DNA of 45,344 bases, taken from NCBI GenBank assembly GCA_018240695.1, contig JAFEFH010000009.1, positions 1-45,344 of the forward strand, in the 5' to 3' direction. Within the stretch, counting starts at the first letter, position 1. Every line of letters starts with the position of its first letter. Origin of the DNA: Pseudomonadota bacterium. Its GTDB lineage: Bacteria; Pseudomonadota; Alphaproteobacteria; Reyranellales; Reyranellaceae. Of the stretch, positions 27,137 to 35,647 are shown one piece after another. Position numbers and translations under genes: made by a program. The notes under the pieces were generated by a model, which saw nothing but the letters and a program-made list of their open reading frames with translations, was not told where the DNA came from and did no database searches.

Positions 27137-27147
27137 GTCAGACTGAC
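27137..27147. promoter_or_regulatory. Perfect 11-bp palindrome between divergent operons (candidate operator)
   Basis: GTCAGACTGAC is a perfect inverted repeat of two 5-base arms around a central A. It sits in the 79-base gap between the importer (27115, minus) and the catabolic cluster (27195, plus), 22 bases from the importer start. Placement suits an operator for a dimeric regulator acting on both units. Arms this short can occur by chance, so the call is tentative. Confidence 0.3.
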
Positions 27148-27194
27148 GAACGCAGAATTGGCCGTCAAGGCGAGGATCAGCGCGAGGGGCGACG

Positions 27195-28013
27195 GTGAAG
27201 CTTTCCCTGTGTAACGAGGTCATTCGCGAACTCGCCTTCGATCGCCAATGCGCACTGGCCGCGGGCCTCGGTTACCGGGGACTGGAGATCGCGCCCTTCA
27301 CCTTCGGTGATGAAGCGTGGCGCATGCCGGCCGGCAAACGCGGCGATATTCGCAGCGCGTGCAAGGCGGCCGGCCTCGAGGTGAGCGGCCTGCACTGGCT
27401 GCTCGCGGCACCGGCGGGGCTCTCGATCACGACGGCCGATCGCACGGTCTGGCAGAAGAGCGTCGACGTCCTGCGCGCCTCGGTGGAGCTTTGTGCCGAT
27501 CTCGGCGGTGCCTATCTCGTGCACGGCTCGCCGGCGCAGCGCCGCGTGGCGGACGCGTCCGATGCCAAGCGCGCGGAAGAAGCATGGACATTGGCCGCCG
27601 AGGCGGCCGCGAAAGCCGGCGTCGTCTATTGCCTCGAGCCGCTCGCCCAGCCCGAGTGCAACTTCATCAACACCCTCGCCGAGGCGTCCGCGATGGTCCA
27701 GCGCATCGGCAACCCGGCGTTCACGTCGATGATCGACACGCTGGCGGCGTCGCTGATGGAGCCCGAACCCGTGGACCGGGTCATTCGCAAATGGGTGCCG
27801 ACCGGGATGGTGAAGCACGTCCAGCTCAATGACCGCAACAAGCGCGGGCCGGGAGAGGGGCAGGACAAGTTCGCGCCCGTGCTCGCGGCATTGGCCGAGA
27901 CGGGTTACGACGGCTGGGTCGCCATGGAACCTTTCATCTACGAGCCCGACGGGCCGACCTGTGCCGCGCGCATGATCGGCTATGTGAGCGGATTGCTGGA
28001 GCAAGCGAAATGA
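27195..28013 (+). CDS. Sugar phosphate isomerase/epimerase-like TIM barrel protein
   Basis: A 272-residue xylose-isomerase-like (AP endonuclease family 2) barrel. It starts with GTG at 27195 behind GAGGGG at 27185-27190. Candidate metal ligands are visible on successive strands: GLEIAPF near residue 33, a glutamate in [10 protein letters not shown] near 150, MIDTLAAS near 179, the HVQLNDRN segment near 212, and VAMEPF near 245. Relatives isomerise or epimerise ketoses, inosose or hydroxypyruvate. It opens a chain of seven same-strand genes; its stop overlaps the next start by ATGA. The substrate is unknown. Confidence 0.87.
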   Translation: MKLSLCNEVIRELAFDRQCALAAGLGYRGLEIAPFTFGDEAWRMPAGKRGDIRSACKAAGLEVSGLHWLLAAPAGLSITTADRTVWQKSVDVLRASVELCADLGGAYLVHGSPAQRRVADASDAKRAEEAWTLAAEAAAKAGVVYCLEPLAQPECNFINTLAEASAMVQRIGNPAFTSMIDTLAASLMEPEPVDRVIRKWVPTGMVKHVQLNDRNKRGPGEGQDKFAPVLAALAETGYDGWVAMEPFIYEPDGPTCAARMIGYVSGLLEQAK

Positions 28014-29431
28014 AAGTGAAACTGGAAGCGGCCGACCGCTTCGAGCGCGACTTCGTGCTGCGCCTGCCGTTCCGGTTTGGCGTGATCACGGTGACGCACG
28101 GCACGCAGGCGGTCCTGCGCGTGCGGATCAAGCTGGAGGATGGCCGCACCAGCGAGGGCGTCGCGGCCGAAGCCTTGGCGGCGAAGTGGTTCGAGAAGAG
28201 CCCTCAGTTCACCGACGCGCAGAACCACGACCAGCTTCGCCAGGCTTTGCAGCTCGCGATCGACAACTACATGGCCCAGGGCTTCGCCACGCCGTTCGGC
28301 CTCTATGCGGGAGCCTATCGCAAGCAGATCGCCGACGGTGCCGCGCTCGGACTCAATCCGCTGGTGGCATCGTACGGGCCGGCGCTGCTCGACCGCGCCA
28401 TCCTCGACGCGGTGGGCAAGGCTACCGGCCAGTCGTTCGCCGACATGATTGCATCGAACGTGCCCGGCATCGCCGCAACGGACCTCACGTCCGATATCAA
28501 GGATGCGGAGTTGCAGCCATTCCTCAAGGGCTTGAAGCCCGGCACGAGTATCGACATGCGCCACACAGTGGGACTGGTCGATCCGCTGACGGCGGCCGAC
28601 CGCCCGGCGTCGGAGCGGGTGAACGACGGCCTGCCCGAAACGCTGGAAGAGGTCGTGTCCTACTACAAAGGCCGCTACTACAAGCTCAAGGTTGGCGGCA
28701 ACGTGCAGGCCGACCTCGATCGGCTGACCAGGATCGCGTCGGTGCTCGACAAGGGCGCCGGCGACTATCGCTGTACCTTCGACGGCAACGAGCAGTACGA
28801 CGATGTCGACGGCATCGTCGAACTGTGGCGCAAGGTCGAGGAAACGCCGGCCCTCGCGCGCATGGTGAAGTCGACCTTGTTCATCGAGCAGCCGATCAAG
28901 CGCCAGTCGGCCCTCAGCCGCCCGGTCGCGGCGCTGGCGAAGTATCGTCCCGTCATCATCGACGAGTCGGATGGCGAGTTGTCGACGTTCCCGGAGGCGC
29001 TGAAGCTCGGCTACGCGGGCGTCTCGACCAAGAACTGCAAGGGCTTCTACAAGTCGATCCTGAACGCCTCGCGCGTCGCGAAGCTCGGCAAAGGCTACTT
29101 CATGTCGGCGGAGGATCTCACGACGCAGCCCGGCGTCAGCGTCCAGCAGGATCTCGCGCTGGTGTCGCTGCTCGGCCTCACGCACGTCGAGCGGAACGCC
29201 CATCACTTCATCGACGGCATGTCGGGCGTCTCCGAAGCGGAGCAGGCGGGCTTTCTCGCAGCTCACCCGACGCTCTACGAACGGTCGCCGGGCAAGCCCG
29301 TGCGGCTCAAGGTGCGAGAAGGCAAGATCGACCTGACGTCGCTGGGTTGCCCCGGTTTCGCGGTCGGCGCCGACGTGGATTTCAAGGCATTGCGTTCGAT
29401 GCCGGCCGCGCCGAAGGAGCGCATTCAATGA
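28010..29431 (+). CDS. Enolase-superfamily (mandelate racemase-like) enzyme
   Basis: A 473-residue protein, longer than typical 370-400-residue members, whose second half has the enolase-superfamily catalytic pattern. K225 and K227 form the KxK in YYKLKVGG. Acidic metal or proton-relay residues are D258 in TFDGNEQY, E293 in FIEQPI and D318/E319 in [18 protein letters not shown] near 341-351 gives another lysine-bearing strand. Such enzymes abstract the alpha proton of a carboxylate and often dehydrate acid sugars or racemise. The N-terminal capping domain covers roughly residues 1-190. Coupled by ATGA overlaps to both neighbours, so it is a core step of the cluster. Substrate unknown. Confidence 0.85.
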   Translation: MKVKLEAADRFERDFVLRLPFRFGVITVTHGTQAVLRVRIKLEDGRTSEGVAAEALAAKWFEKSPQFTDAQNHDQLRQALQLAIDNYMAQGFATPFGLYAGAYRKQIADGAALGLNPLVASYGPALLDRAILDAVGKATGQSFADMIASNVPGIAATDLTSDIKDAELQPFLKGLKPGTSIDMRHTVGLVDPLTAADRPASERVNDGLPETLEEVVSYYKGRYYKLKVGGNVQADLDRLTRIASVLDKGAGDYRCTFDGNEQYDDVDGIVELWRKVEETPALARMVKSTLFIEQPIKRQSALSRPVAALAKYRPVIIDESDGELSTFPEALKLGYAGVSTKNCKGFYKSILNASRVAKLGKGYFMSAEDLTTQPGVSVQQDLALVSLLGLTHVERNAHHFIDGMSGVSEAEQAGFLAAHPTLYERSPGKPVRLKVREGKIDLTSLGCPGFAVGADVDFKALRSMPAAPKERIQ

Positions 29432-30459
29432 CCTCAGCCTTGCCGTCGCGCTTCGACTCGATTGACGCGCTCGAGGAATTCATGACCCGGCCCTCCGAGG
29501 CGCTGGTCGCGGACCTGGCGAGGACGCCGGGCGATATCCTGGTGCTGGGTGTGGGCGGCAAGATGGGGCCGACCCTGGCGCGCATGGCCAAGCGCGCCGC
29601 CCCGACCAAGCGCGTGATCGGCGTCGCGCGCTTCAGCGAGAAGGGCGTGCGCGAACAGCTGGAGAAGGCCGGTGTCGAGCCCATGCCGTGCGACCTGCTC
29701 GACCGTGCAGCACTCGAGAAGCTGCCGAAGGCCGCGAACGTGGTCTTCATGGCGGGCCGCAAGTTCGGGGCCGCCGGCAACGTGCCGCTGACCTGGGCGA
29801 TGAACGTCCAGGTGCCGGCGATGGTGGCCGAAGTGTTCAAGGCGTCGCGCATCGTGGTCTTCTCGACCGGCTGCGTTTATCCCTTCGTGCCTGTCGAGAG
29901 CGGCGGCGCGACAGAGGAGACGCCTGCGATCCCGCCGCCCGGCGACTACGCCAATTCCTGCGCAGGCCGCGAGCACATGTTCTCGTACTTCTCCGCCCAG
30001 CACGGCACGCCGGGACGGCTGTTCCGGCTGAACTACGCGATCGACATGCGTTACGGTGTCCTGCACGACGTCGGCCGCAAGGTGCGCGACGGCGAGACCA
30101 TCGACCTGTCGATGGGCCATGTGAACGTGATCTGGCAGGGCGATGCCAACAACGTGGCCCTGCGTTGCCTGGCGCACGCGACGACGCCGACCTCGCCGAT
30201 CAACGTCACGGGACCAGAGACCATCGAGGTGCGCAAGCTCGCGGTCGAATTCGGCAAGTTGCTGGGCAAGACGCCCACTTTCTCAGGCAAGGAGGCGCCG
30301 ACGGGCTGGCTGAACAACGCCGCCCGCATGGTGAAGGAGTTCGGGCCGCCGAGCGTGCCGCTGCAGAAGATGATCGAGTGGACGGCCGACTGGCTGTCGC
30401 GCGACATGGCCACGCTCAACAAGCCCACGCATTACGAAGTCCGCGATGGCCAGTATTGA
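29428..30459 (+). CDS. NAD-dependent epimerase/dehydratase-like protein with altered YxxxK
   Basis: A 343-residue extended-SDR protein. The Rossmann glycine motif is [13 protein letters not shown] around 40-52, and the serine strand is [10 protein letters not shown] near 148-157. The active-site motif reads Y174-A-N-S-C178, with cysteine where the catalytic lysine normally stands (DNA tac gcc aat tcc tgc). The rest of the fold looks intact, so either the reaction is unusual or the protein binds rather than converts its ligand. ATG 29428 overlaps the previous stop; open sequence upstream belongs to the shadow of the enolase-family gene. The last 14 bases overlap the GNAT gene. Confidence 0.85.
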   Translation: MTSALPSRFDSIDALEEFMTRPSEALVADLARTPGDILVLGVGGKMGPTLARMAKRAAPTKRVIGVARFSEKGVREQLEKAGVEPMPCDLLDRAALEKLPKAANVVFMAGRKFGAAGNVPLTWAMNVQVPAMVAEVFKASRIVVFSTGCVYPFVPVESGGATEETPAIPPPGDYANSCAGREHMFSYFSAQHGTPGRLFRLNYAIDMRYGVLHDVGRKVRDGETIDLSMGHVNVIWQGDANNVALRCLAHATTPTSPINVTGPETIEVRKLAVEFGKLLGKTPTFSGKEAPTGWLNNAARMVKEFGPPSVPLQKMIEWTADWLSRDMATLNKPTHYEVRDGQY

Positions 30460-31297
30460 GCCGATCGGCCCGGACGAGGCGGAGGCCGTGTGGCCGCTGT
30501 CGATCGAGGCCGGCTGGAACCAGAATGTCGCCGACTGGCGCTTCATGCTGGGGGCGGGCCGCGGCTTCGGGCTGAAGGACGCGGCGGGCAGATGGGAGGC
30601 GAGTTCGCTCGTCCTGCCACTCGGTCAGAGTCTCGCCTGGATCAGCATGGTGCTGGTCACCAAGGCACGCCGCAGCGGTGGCGTCGGAACCAGCCTGCTG
30701 AAGCGCTGCCTCGATGAGGTGACGGCCAACGACGCTGTTGCCGGCCTCGATGCGACCGATCAGGGGCGGCCGATCTACCTGAAGCTCGGCTTCCACGATC
30801 TCTATCGGATCTCACGCTGGCATCTCGACATCGCGAAAGAAGTCGTCGCGCCGCCGACGGGAGTGGCCGTCCGGCCGTTCACGATCGCCGATCTGCCGAA
30901 GCTCGCGACCTACGACCGGCCGCTCTGCGGCATGGAGCGTCCGACCTTGCTGGCCCATCTCGCGACACGGCAGCCGGGCCTCGCGTGGGTCGCGGAGACG
31001 CCGTCGGGCAAGCTGTCGGGCTTCGGCCTCGCGCGCGAGGGAAGGAATGCGACGTCCATCGGTCCGGTGGTCGCGGATAGTGAAGCGGTGGCGTTGGCGC
31101 TGATCTCCCAGGCAACCGTGGCGGCGCAGGGGCCTTTCATCATGGACGTGCCTGACGCGCATGCGAGCGTACGCAGCTGGCTCGAAGCGAGCGGGGCGGT
31201 CTCGCCGCGCGGCTATATGCGCATGACGCTCGGCACGGCAAAAAAGCTCGACGATCCGAGCCATGTCTTTGCCCTCGCCGGCCCCGAACTGGGATAG
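30446..31297 (+). CDS. GNAT acetyltransferase (two-domain)
   Basis: A 283-residue protein. The N-terminal GNAT domain (about 1-140) has the acetyl-CoA loop [16 protein letters not shown] near 73-88 and [13 protein letters not shown] at its last strand. A second domain follows from [19 protein letters not shown] (about 140-275), of the GNAT-like C-terminal kind found in two-domain GCN5 proteins. It would acetylate an amine of a small molecule or protein. It starts within the end of the epimerase gene (14-base overlap) and ends 9 bases before the aldolase-like gene. In a catabolic cluster it might modify an amino-containing substrate or intermediate, which is inference. Confidence 0.85.
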   Translation: MASIEPIGPDEAEAVWPLSIEAGWNQNVADWRFMLGAGRGFGLKDAAGRWEASSLVLPLGQSLAWISMVLVTKARRSGGVGTSLLKRCLDEVTANDAVAGLDATDQGRPIYLKLGFHDLYRISRWHLDIAKEVVAPPTGVAVRPFTIADLPKLATYDRPLCGMERPTLLAHLATRQPGLAWVAETPSGKLSGFGLAREGRNATSIGPVVADSEAVALALISQATVAAQGPFIMDVPDAHASVRSWLEASGAVSPRGYMRMTLGTAKKLDDPSHVFALAGPELG

Positions 31298-31306
31298 GAT
31301 GGCGCC

Positions 31307-32362
31307 ATGCATTGGAACGAACTTCCCCAGCCCGTCCTGTCGCTGCTGCGGCAAGGGACCGTGATCCCCGCGCACCCGCTGGCGCTCGATGCCGAGCGCA
31401 AGTTCGACAAGGAATCCCAGCGGGCGCTGGCGCGCTACTACGTCGACGCAGGTTCGGGCGGACTGGCCGTCGGCGTGCACTCGACGCAGTTCGCGATCCG
31501 CGAGGTCGGCCTCTACACGCCCGTGCTCGAGTTGGCGATCCAGACCGCCAAGGAGTGGACCGATCGCCCGCTGGTCATGATCGCGGGCGCCGTCGGCAAG
31601 ACTGCGCAGGCGGTCGAGGAGGCGAAGACCGCCCGATCGCTGGGCTATCACGCCGTCCTGCTGTCGCTGGCGGCACTCAAGGGCGCGAGCGAGGACGAGC
31701 TGATCGCGCATTGCACGGCCGTCGCGAAGGAAATGCCGCTGATCGGTTTCTATCTCCAGACGGCGGTGGGCGGCATTCCGCTGTCGCGCGGCTTCTGGAG
31801 CCGCTTTGCGTCGATCGACAATGTCGTGGCGATCAAGGTCGCGCCCTTCAACCGCTACCGCACGCTCGACGTGGCTTTCGGCATCGCCAACGCGCAGGCC
31901 GAGGATCGCATCACGCTCTACACCGGCAACGACGATCATATCGTGGCCGACCTTGTGACGCCGATGGTCGTGCGCACCGGCAACCGCGAGGTGAGCCTGC
32001 GTTTCCACGGCGGGCTTCTCGGCCATTGGAGCGTCTGGACGCATGGCGCGGTGAAACTGCTCGACAAAATCAAGCTCTCGGTGTCGGCGGGCGCGATCCC
32101 GCCGGAAGTCCTGGCGCTCGACTCCTTCGTCACCGACTGCAACTCGGTCGTGTTCGACGTCGAGCACGACTTCGCGGGATGCATCCCGGGATGCCACGAG
32201 ATCCTGCGCCGGCAGGGGCTGATGAAGTCGATCGAATGCCTCGATCCGCACGAGAAGCTCAGCCCCGGACAGAGTGAGGGTCTCGACCGACTCTATGCGA
32301 CCTATCCGGAATTGCACGACGACGCGTTCGTGGCCGCCAATCTCGCGCGCTGGCGGAGCTGA
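31307..32362 (+). CDS. Dihydrodipicolinate synthase/N-acetylneuraminate lyase family aldolase
   Basis: A 351-residue class I aldolase-type TIM barrel. The Schiff-base lysine is K177 in NVVAIKVAPFNRYRT. The earlier strands GTVIPAHPLALDAE and GSGGLAVGVHSTQFA match the DapA/NanA start, with the usual glycine-rich GGxxVxG form loosened. It is about 50 residues longer than DapA, with the tail HDFAGCIPGCHEILRRQG and onward. DapA itself is unlikely in this setting; aldol cleavage or dehydration of a 2-keto-3-deoxy acid formed by the enolase-superfamily enzyme is a reasonable guess. GTG of the amidase follows one base after the stop. Confidence 0.85.
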   Translation: MHWNELPQPVLSLLRQGTVIPAHPLALDAERKFDKESQRALARYYVDAGSGGLAVGVHSTQFAIREVGLYTPVLELAIQTAKEWTDRPLVMIAGAVGKTAQAVEEAKTARSLGYHAVLLSLAALKGASEDELIAHCTAVAKEMPLIGFYLQTAVGGIPLSRGFWSRFASIDNVVAIKVAPFNRYRTLDVAFGIANAQAEDRITLYTGNDDHIVADLVTPMVVRTGNREVSLRFHGGLLGHWSVWTHGAVKLLDKIKLSVSAGAIPPEVLALDSFVTDCNSVVFDVEHDFAGCIPGCHEILRRQGLMKSIECLDPHEKLSPGQSEGLDRLYATYPELHDDAFVAANLARWRS

Positions 32363-32363
32363 C

Positions 32364-33752
32364 GTGGACGATCTGTTCGGCACGCACGACGCGCTGGCCG
32401 TCGCGGAGCTGGTGCGTTCGCGCAAACTCGGCGCGGCCGAGTTGCTGGACGGCACACTCGCCCGTCTGCGTGCGCTGAACGCCGGCCTTAACGCGATCAC
32501 CGACTTCTACGAGGACGCGCCTCCTGCCACCGAAGGGCCGTTCGTGGGCGTGCCGTACGTCGTGAAGCAACTGATGGCGGATTGCGCGGGCCATCCGACC
32601 ACCGTGGGCTCGAAGTTCTTTGCCACGCAGCCGGTCGCCGCGAAGGACAGCGCCGCGGTCGCGCGTCTGCGCAAGGCGGGGCTGGTCATCGTCGGTCGCA
32701 GCAACACCAGCGAATTCGGCCTCGCCCCCACGACCGAGCCGGCCTTCGGCGGTCCGACGATCAATCCGTGGCGCAAGGACCTGTCGCCAGGCGGTTCCTC
32801 GGGCGGTTCGGCGGCTATCGTCGCCGCGCGCGGCCTGCCGATGGGCCACGCGACCGATGGCGGCGGCTCGATCCGAATCCCCGCGAGCCTGTGCGGGCTG
32901 TTCGGTCTCAAGCCGTCGCGCGGGCGCATCAGCCTCGCGCCGATCGGCGAGACCCTGGCAGGGGCGGGGGCGCAGCACTGCGTGTCGATCTCGGTGCGCG
33001 ACAATGCGGCATTGCTCGACGCGACGGCGGGCGGCGAGCCCGGCGATCCTTATCGTGCGCCACCGGCATCCGGCACCTTCCTCGATGCCACGAAACGCGG
33101 TCCCGGCCGGCTGCGCGTGGCGTTCCTGAAGCAGCCGGTGAGTGGCGCGACGCTCGATCCGGTCCTGGTCGGCGCCGTCGAGCGCACGGCGAAGCTGCTG
33201 GAAAGCTTGGGCCACCATGTCGAGGAGGCCGCGCCGGACTACGACGCGGCCGCGCTCGATGCCGCCTTCTGGACGGTGATGAGCGCCAACACGCACACCA
33301 ACATCAGGCTGCGCGCCGTCGGACGCACACCGGGCGCTGGCGATCTCGAGCCGGTCACGGTGGAGACGGCGCGGCGGGGCAGTGCGGTGACGGCGGATGA
33401 ATACATCCGCAGCATCCAGACCTTCCATCGCACCGGTCGCGCGCTCGGTGCGTTCTTCGAGACTTACGACATCCTCTTGTCGCCGACGATTGCGCGCACG
33501 AGCCTGCCGCTCGGGACCGTGTGCATGGACGGCACGCTCGAAGCCTTCGACGCTGCCGTGGCGCCGATGACGGCGTTCACGGCAGTGTGTAACGCCACCG
33601 GCGTGCCTGCGATGTCGGTGCCGCTGGAATGGACGGAAGACGGGCTGCCGATCGGCCTGCACTTCGTCGCACGCTACGGCGCGGAAGAAATGCTCTACTC
33701 CCTCGCGGCCCAACTCGAGAAGGCGCGCCCCTGGCGCGAACGCCGGCCATGA
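32364..33752 (+). CDS. Amidase signature family hydrolase
   Basis: A 462-residue amidase with the complete Ser-cisSer-Lys triad: K68 in VPYVVKQL, S145 in SPGGSSGGSAA and the nucleophile S169 in DGGGSIRIPAS. The 24-residue spacing between the serines is the family standard. The GTG start at 32364 is one base after the previous stop; upstream frame lies inside the aldolase gene. It hydrolyses an amide or ester in the cytoplasm, and GatA is ruled out by context because gatC/gatB are absent. Its stop overlaps the amidohydrolase start by ATGA. It could release ammonia from the imported or processed compound. Confidence 0.92.
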   Translation: MDDLFGTHDALAVAELVRSRKLGAAELLDGTLARLRALNAGLNAITDFYEDAPPATEGPFVGVPYVVKQLMADCAGHPTTVGSKFFATQPVAAKDSAAVARLRKAGLVIVGRSNTSEFGLAPTTEPAFGGPTINPWRKDLSPGGSSGGSAAIVAARGLPMGHATDGGGSIRIPASLCGLFGLKPSRGRISLAPIGETLAGAGAQHCVSISVRDNAALLDATAGGEPGDPYRAPPASGTFLDATKRGPGRLRVAFLKQPVSGATLDPVLVGAVERTAKLLESLGHHVEEAAPDYDAAALDAAFWTVMSANTHTNIRLRAVGRTPGAGDLEPVTVETARRGSAVTADEYIRSIQTFHRTGRALGAFFETYDILLSPTIARTSLPLGTVCMDGTLEAFDAAVAPMTAFTAVCNATGVPAMSVPLEWTEDGLPIGLHFVARYGAEEMLYSLAAQLEKARPWRERRP

Positions 33753-34582
33753 TGATTTGCGATGCACAGGTCCATATCTGGGGCGCCAACACGCCCGAGC
33801 GTCCGTGGCCGGCGCGTGCTGAGCCGCACCGCGAGCCGCTCGGCAAGGACGAGCTGCTGGCCGAGATGGACAAGGCCGGCGTCGACCGCGTGATCCTGGT
33901 GCCGCCGTCGTGGGAAGGCGACCGCAACGATCTCGCCAATGCCGCCGCCAAGGCGCATCCCGGTCGCTTCGCCACCATGGGCCGCTTCGACCCCAACGCG
34001 CCCGGTGCGCGCGAGGCGATCAAGGACTTCAAGAAGCAGCCGGGCATGCTCGGCATGCGCTTCACCTTCCATACGCCGGTGCTGCGCCAGCCGCTGCTCG
34101 ACGGCGGCTTCGACTGGGTGTGGGGCGAGATGGAGCGCCTCGGCATTCCCGCGATGGTATTGTTCCATCACGAGTACATGCACCTCGCCGACAAGGTGGC
34201 GGAGCGTTATCCTGGTTTGCGGCTGGTGCTCGACCATCTCGGCCTGAAGAGCGGCAAGGATGTCACCGAGGCCCAGAACTTCGCCACGCTCGACAATGTG
34301 CTGGCGCTGGCCAAACGGCCGAACGTGGCTGCCAAGGTCTCGGCCATGCCATGCTACGCCGCCGACAAGGCCTATCCGTTCAAGTCGGTGCATCCGTACA
34401 TCAAACGCGTCTTCGACGCGTACGGACCCAGGCGCACCTTCTGGGGCACCGACTGGTCGCGCCTGCCGTGCAGCTACCGCCAGGGTGTCACGATGTTCAC
34501 GGAAGAGATGCCGTGGCTGAAGGGCAGCGACCTCGAGGGCGTGATGGGCCGCGGCGTCTGCGAGTGGCTTGGCTGGAAATAA
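33749..34582 (+). CDS. Amidohydrolase family 2 protein (TIM-barrel lactonase/decarboxylase-like)
   Basis: A 277-residue amidohydrolase-2 protein. The first strand gives MICDAQVHIWG, where the first histidine of the usual HxH pair is a glutamine, as in several lactonase-type relatives. VLFHHEYMH near 143-151 supplies more candidate histidine ligands and the metal/base aspartate is in FWGTDWSRLP near 232-241. VLDHLGLKSGKD near 160-171 also fits. Family members hydrolyse lactones (LigI, L-fuconolactonase-like) or decarboxylate aromatic acids. In this cluster a sugar-acid-type lactonase is plausible. ATG 33749 overlaps the amidase stop; an ATG one codon later is equivalent. Last gene before an inverted repeat. 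Confidence 0.87.
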   Translation: MMICDAQVHIWGANTPERPWPARAEPHREPLGKDELLAEMDKAGVDRVILVPPSWEGDRNDLANAAAKAHPGRFATMGRFDPNAPGAREAIKDFKKQPGMLGMRFTFHTPVLRQPLLDGGFDWVWGEMERLGIPAMVLFHHEYMHLADKVAERYPGLRLVLDHLGLKSGKDVTEAQNFATLDNVLALAKRPNVAAKVSAMPCYAADKAYPFKSVHPYIKRVFDAYGPRRTFWGTDWSRLPCSYRQGVTMFTEEMPWLKGSDLEGVMGRGVCEWLGWK

Positions 34583-34583
34583 T

Positions 34584-34675
34584 TGTCGTCCTGAGCGCAG
34601 CGAAGGACCTCGCTGAACGATCAGGCGTAGTCCTGTGAAATTGGCGCCAGGTCCTTCGCTTCGCTCAGAATGACA
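34584..34675. repeat. 27-nt-armed inverted repeat of dispersed type; likely bidirectional terminator
   Basis: The arms are 34584-34610 and 34649-34675, 27 nt each, matching at 24 positions as inverted copies around a 38-base spacer. The conserved core is AGCGAAGGACCT, preceded by TGTCNTNCTGAGCG. Mismatches fall at arm positions 5, 7 and 15. The element fills almost the whole gap between the convergent amidohydrolase and the last gene of the redox operon. It resembles the GTCATTCTGAGCGAAGCGAAGGACC family of repeats that I recall as scattered through many bacterial genomes. RNA from either strand would fold into a long hairpin, so a transcription-ending or RNA-stabilising role for both operons is likely. 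Confidence 0.85.
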
Positions 34676-35647
34676 TCAAAGCTTGCGCATCACCGTCTGC
34701 GAGCCGCCGCCCCAGATCGGCAGGTAGGCCATCTTGTAGCCGGCCCCGCCGGTGACGATCGGATGGATCGCCTCGGGCGAGACGGCGACGTCCTCGCCCT
34801 TGTCGAACATGTAGCGCTGGACCCGCTTGATGTCCCACGCGTCGTGCCTGGCGATCTTCTCGGCGAGTTCGAGCGGCAGCAGGAAAACCTGTTCGCCGCG
34901 CTGGTTCTTGCGAGACTGGCCGGACATCACGATCTCGGCGCGCATGCCCGCGACGACCGGGTCGAGGATCGCTTCCGGTGTGGCGCCTTCGCCGTCGCCC
35001 GGCAGGACCTCGGCGGTACCTGAAATGCCCATCACGGTGATCGCGCTCGCCTCCTTGCCGAGGCCGAGGCGCTCGGTCAGGGACGGGAAGGGGCCGCCCT
35101 CGCGCTCGGCGCAGCACAGCGTGAACTTGGCCGGCTGACCCATGGTGGCCATGTCGCCCACGTCGGAGCGCGCGCCGCCGATGTTGCGCAGGCAGAGTTG
35201 CAGCGCGCGGCCGATGCAGGCGTTGGCCCGCGTGCCGGGGCCGATGCAGTTCGTGAGGGCATTGATGCCGAGCTTGCGCGCGATCGGGCCATGGACGCAG
35301 AGCGCAACGGCGGCGCTACCGGTCGTCGTGGCGATGCCCAGCAGATTGAAGTCGGGTTCGAGGACCGCCTGCGCCGCTGCCAGCACGACCGGCAGTTCGC
35401 CGGGTAGACATCCCGCGATCACGCACTGGTAGGCGACCGACTCCGGCGTGATGTCGCCGAACATCGGCGGCATCATGCCGTGCGACTCGGCGCGGTTGGC
35501 GACGCCGGCGATCATGGCGTCGAGACGCTTCTGGGTCGGAGGGACGAGAGGGAGGCCGTCCGAAAGCTCGGCCTCCGCCAGTTGCTGCTGTACGGCCTCC
35601 CAGGCCGTCGTCTCGCCGACGACCGGCCAGCCGCACCACTCCGTCAT
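34676..35647 (-). CDS. Uncharacterised three-cysteine protein of the selenoprotein operon, paralogue B
   Basis: A 323-residue protein with no signal peptide or membrane helix; I do not recognise a characterised function. It is clearly homologous to the adjacent 345-residue gene: both have an SDGxPLxxPT entry motif, an AGC cysteine (C80 here), TNCxGxGxxANAxIGRAL (C134 here), and GxPAKFTxC (C178 here). Extra cysteines in this copy include C5, C75, C117, C144 and C152. Glycine- and alanine-rich conserved loops suggest a soluble enzyme fold. Its ATG overlaps the stop of paralogue A (ATGA), making it the last gene of the trxR-like, selenoprotein, A, B operon. It may act with paralogue A as a heteromer. 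Confidence 0.8.
   Translation of the reverse strand: MTEWCGWPVVGETTAWEAVQQQLAEAELSDGLPLVPPTQKRLDAMIAGVANRAESHGMMPPMFGDITPESVAYQCVIAGCLPGELPVVLAAAQAVLEPDFNLLGIATTTGSAAVALCVHGPIARKLGINALTNCIGPGTRANACIGRALQLCLRNIGGARSDVGDMATMGQPAKFTLCCAEREGGPFPSLTERLGLGKEASAITVMGISGTAEVLPGDGEGATPEAILDPVVAGMRAEIVMSGQSRKNQRGEQVFLLPLELAEKIARHDAWDIKRVQRYMFDKGEDVAVSPEAIHPIVTGGAGYKMAYLPIWGGGSQTVMRKL

Noticed and set aside
34584..34675. An insertion-sequence end or attachment site
   Set aside because: No transposase or integrase is nearby, there is no target duplication, and the arms match a dispersed repeat pattern rather than IS termini.
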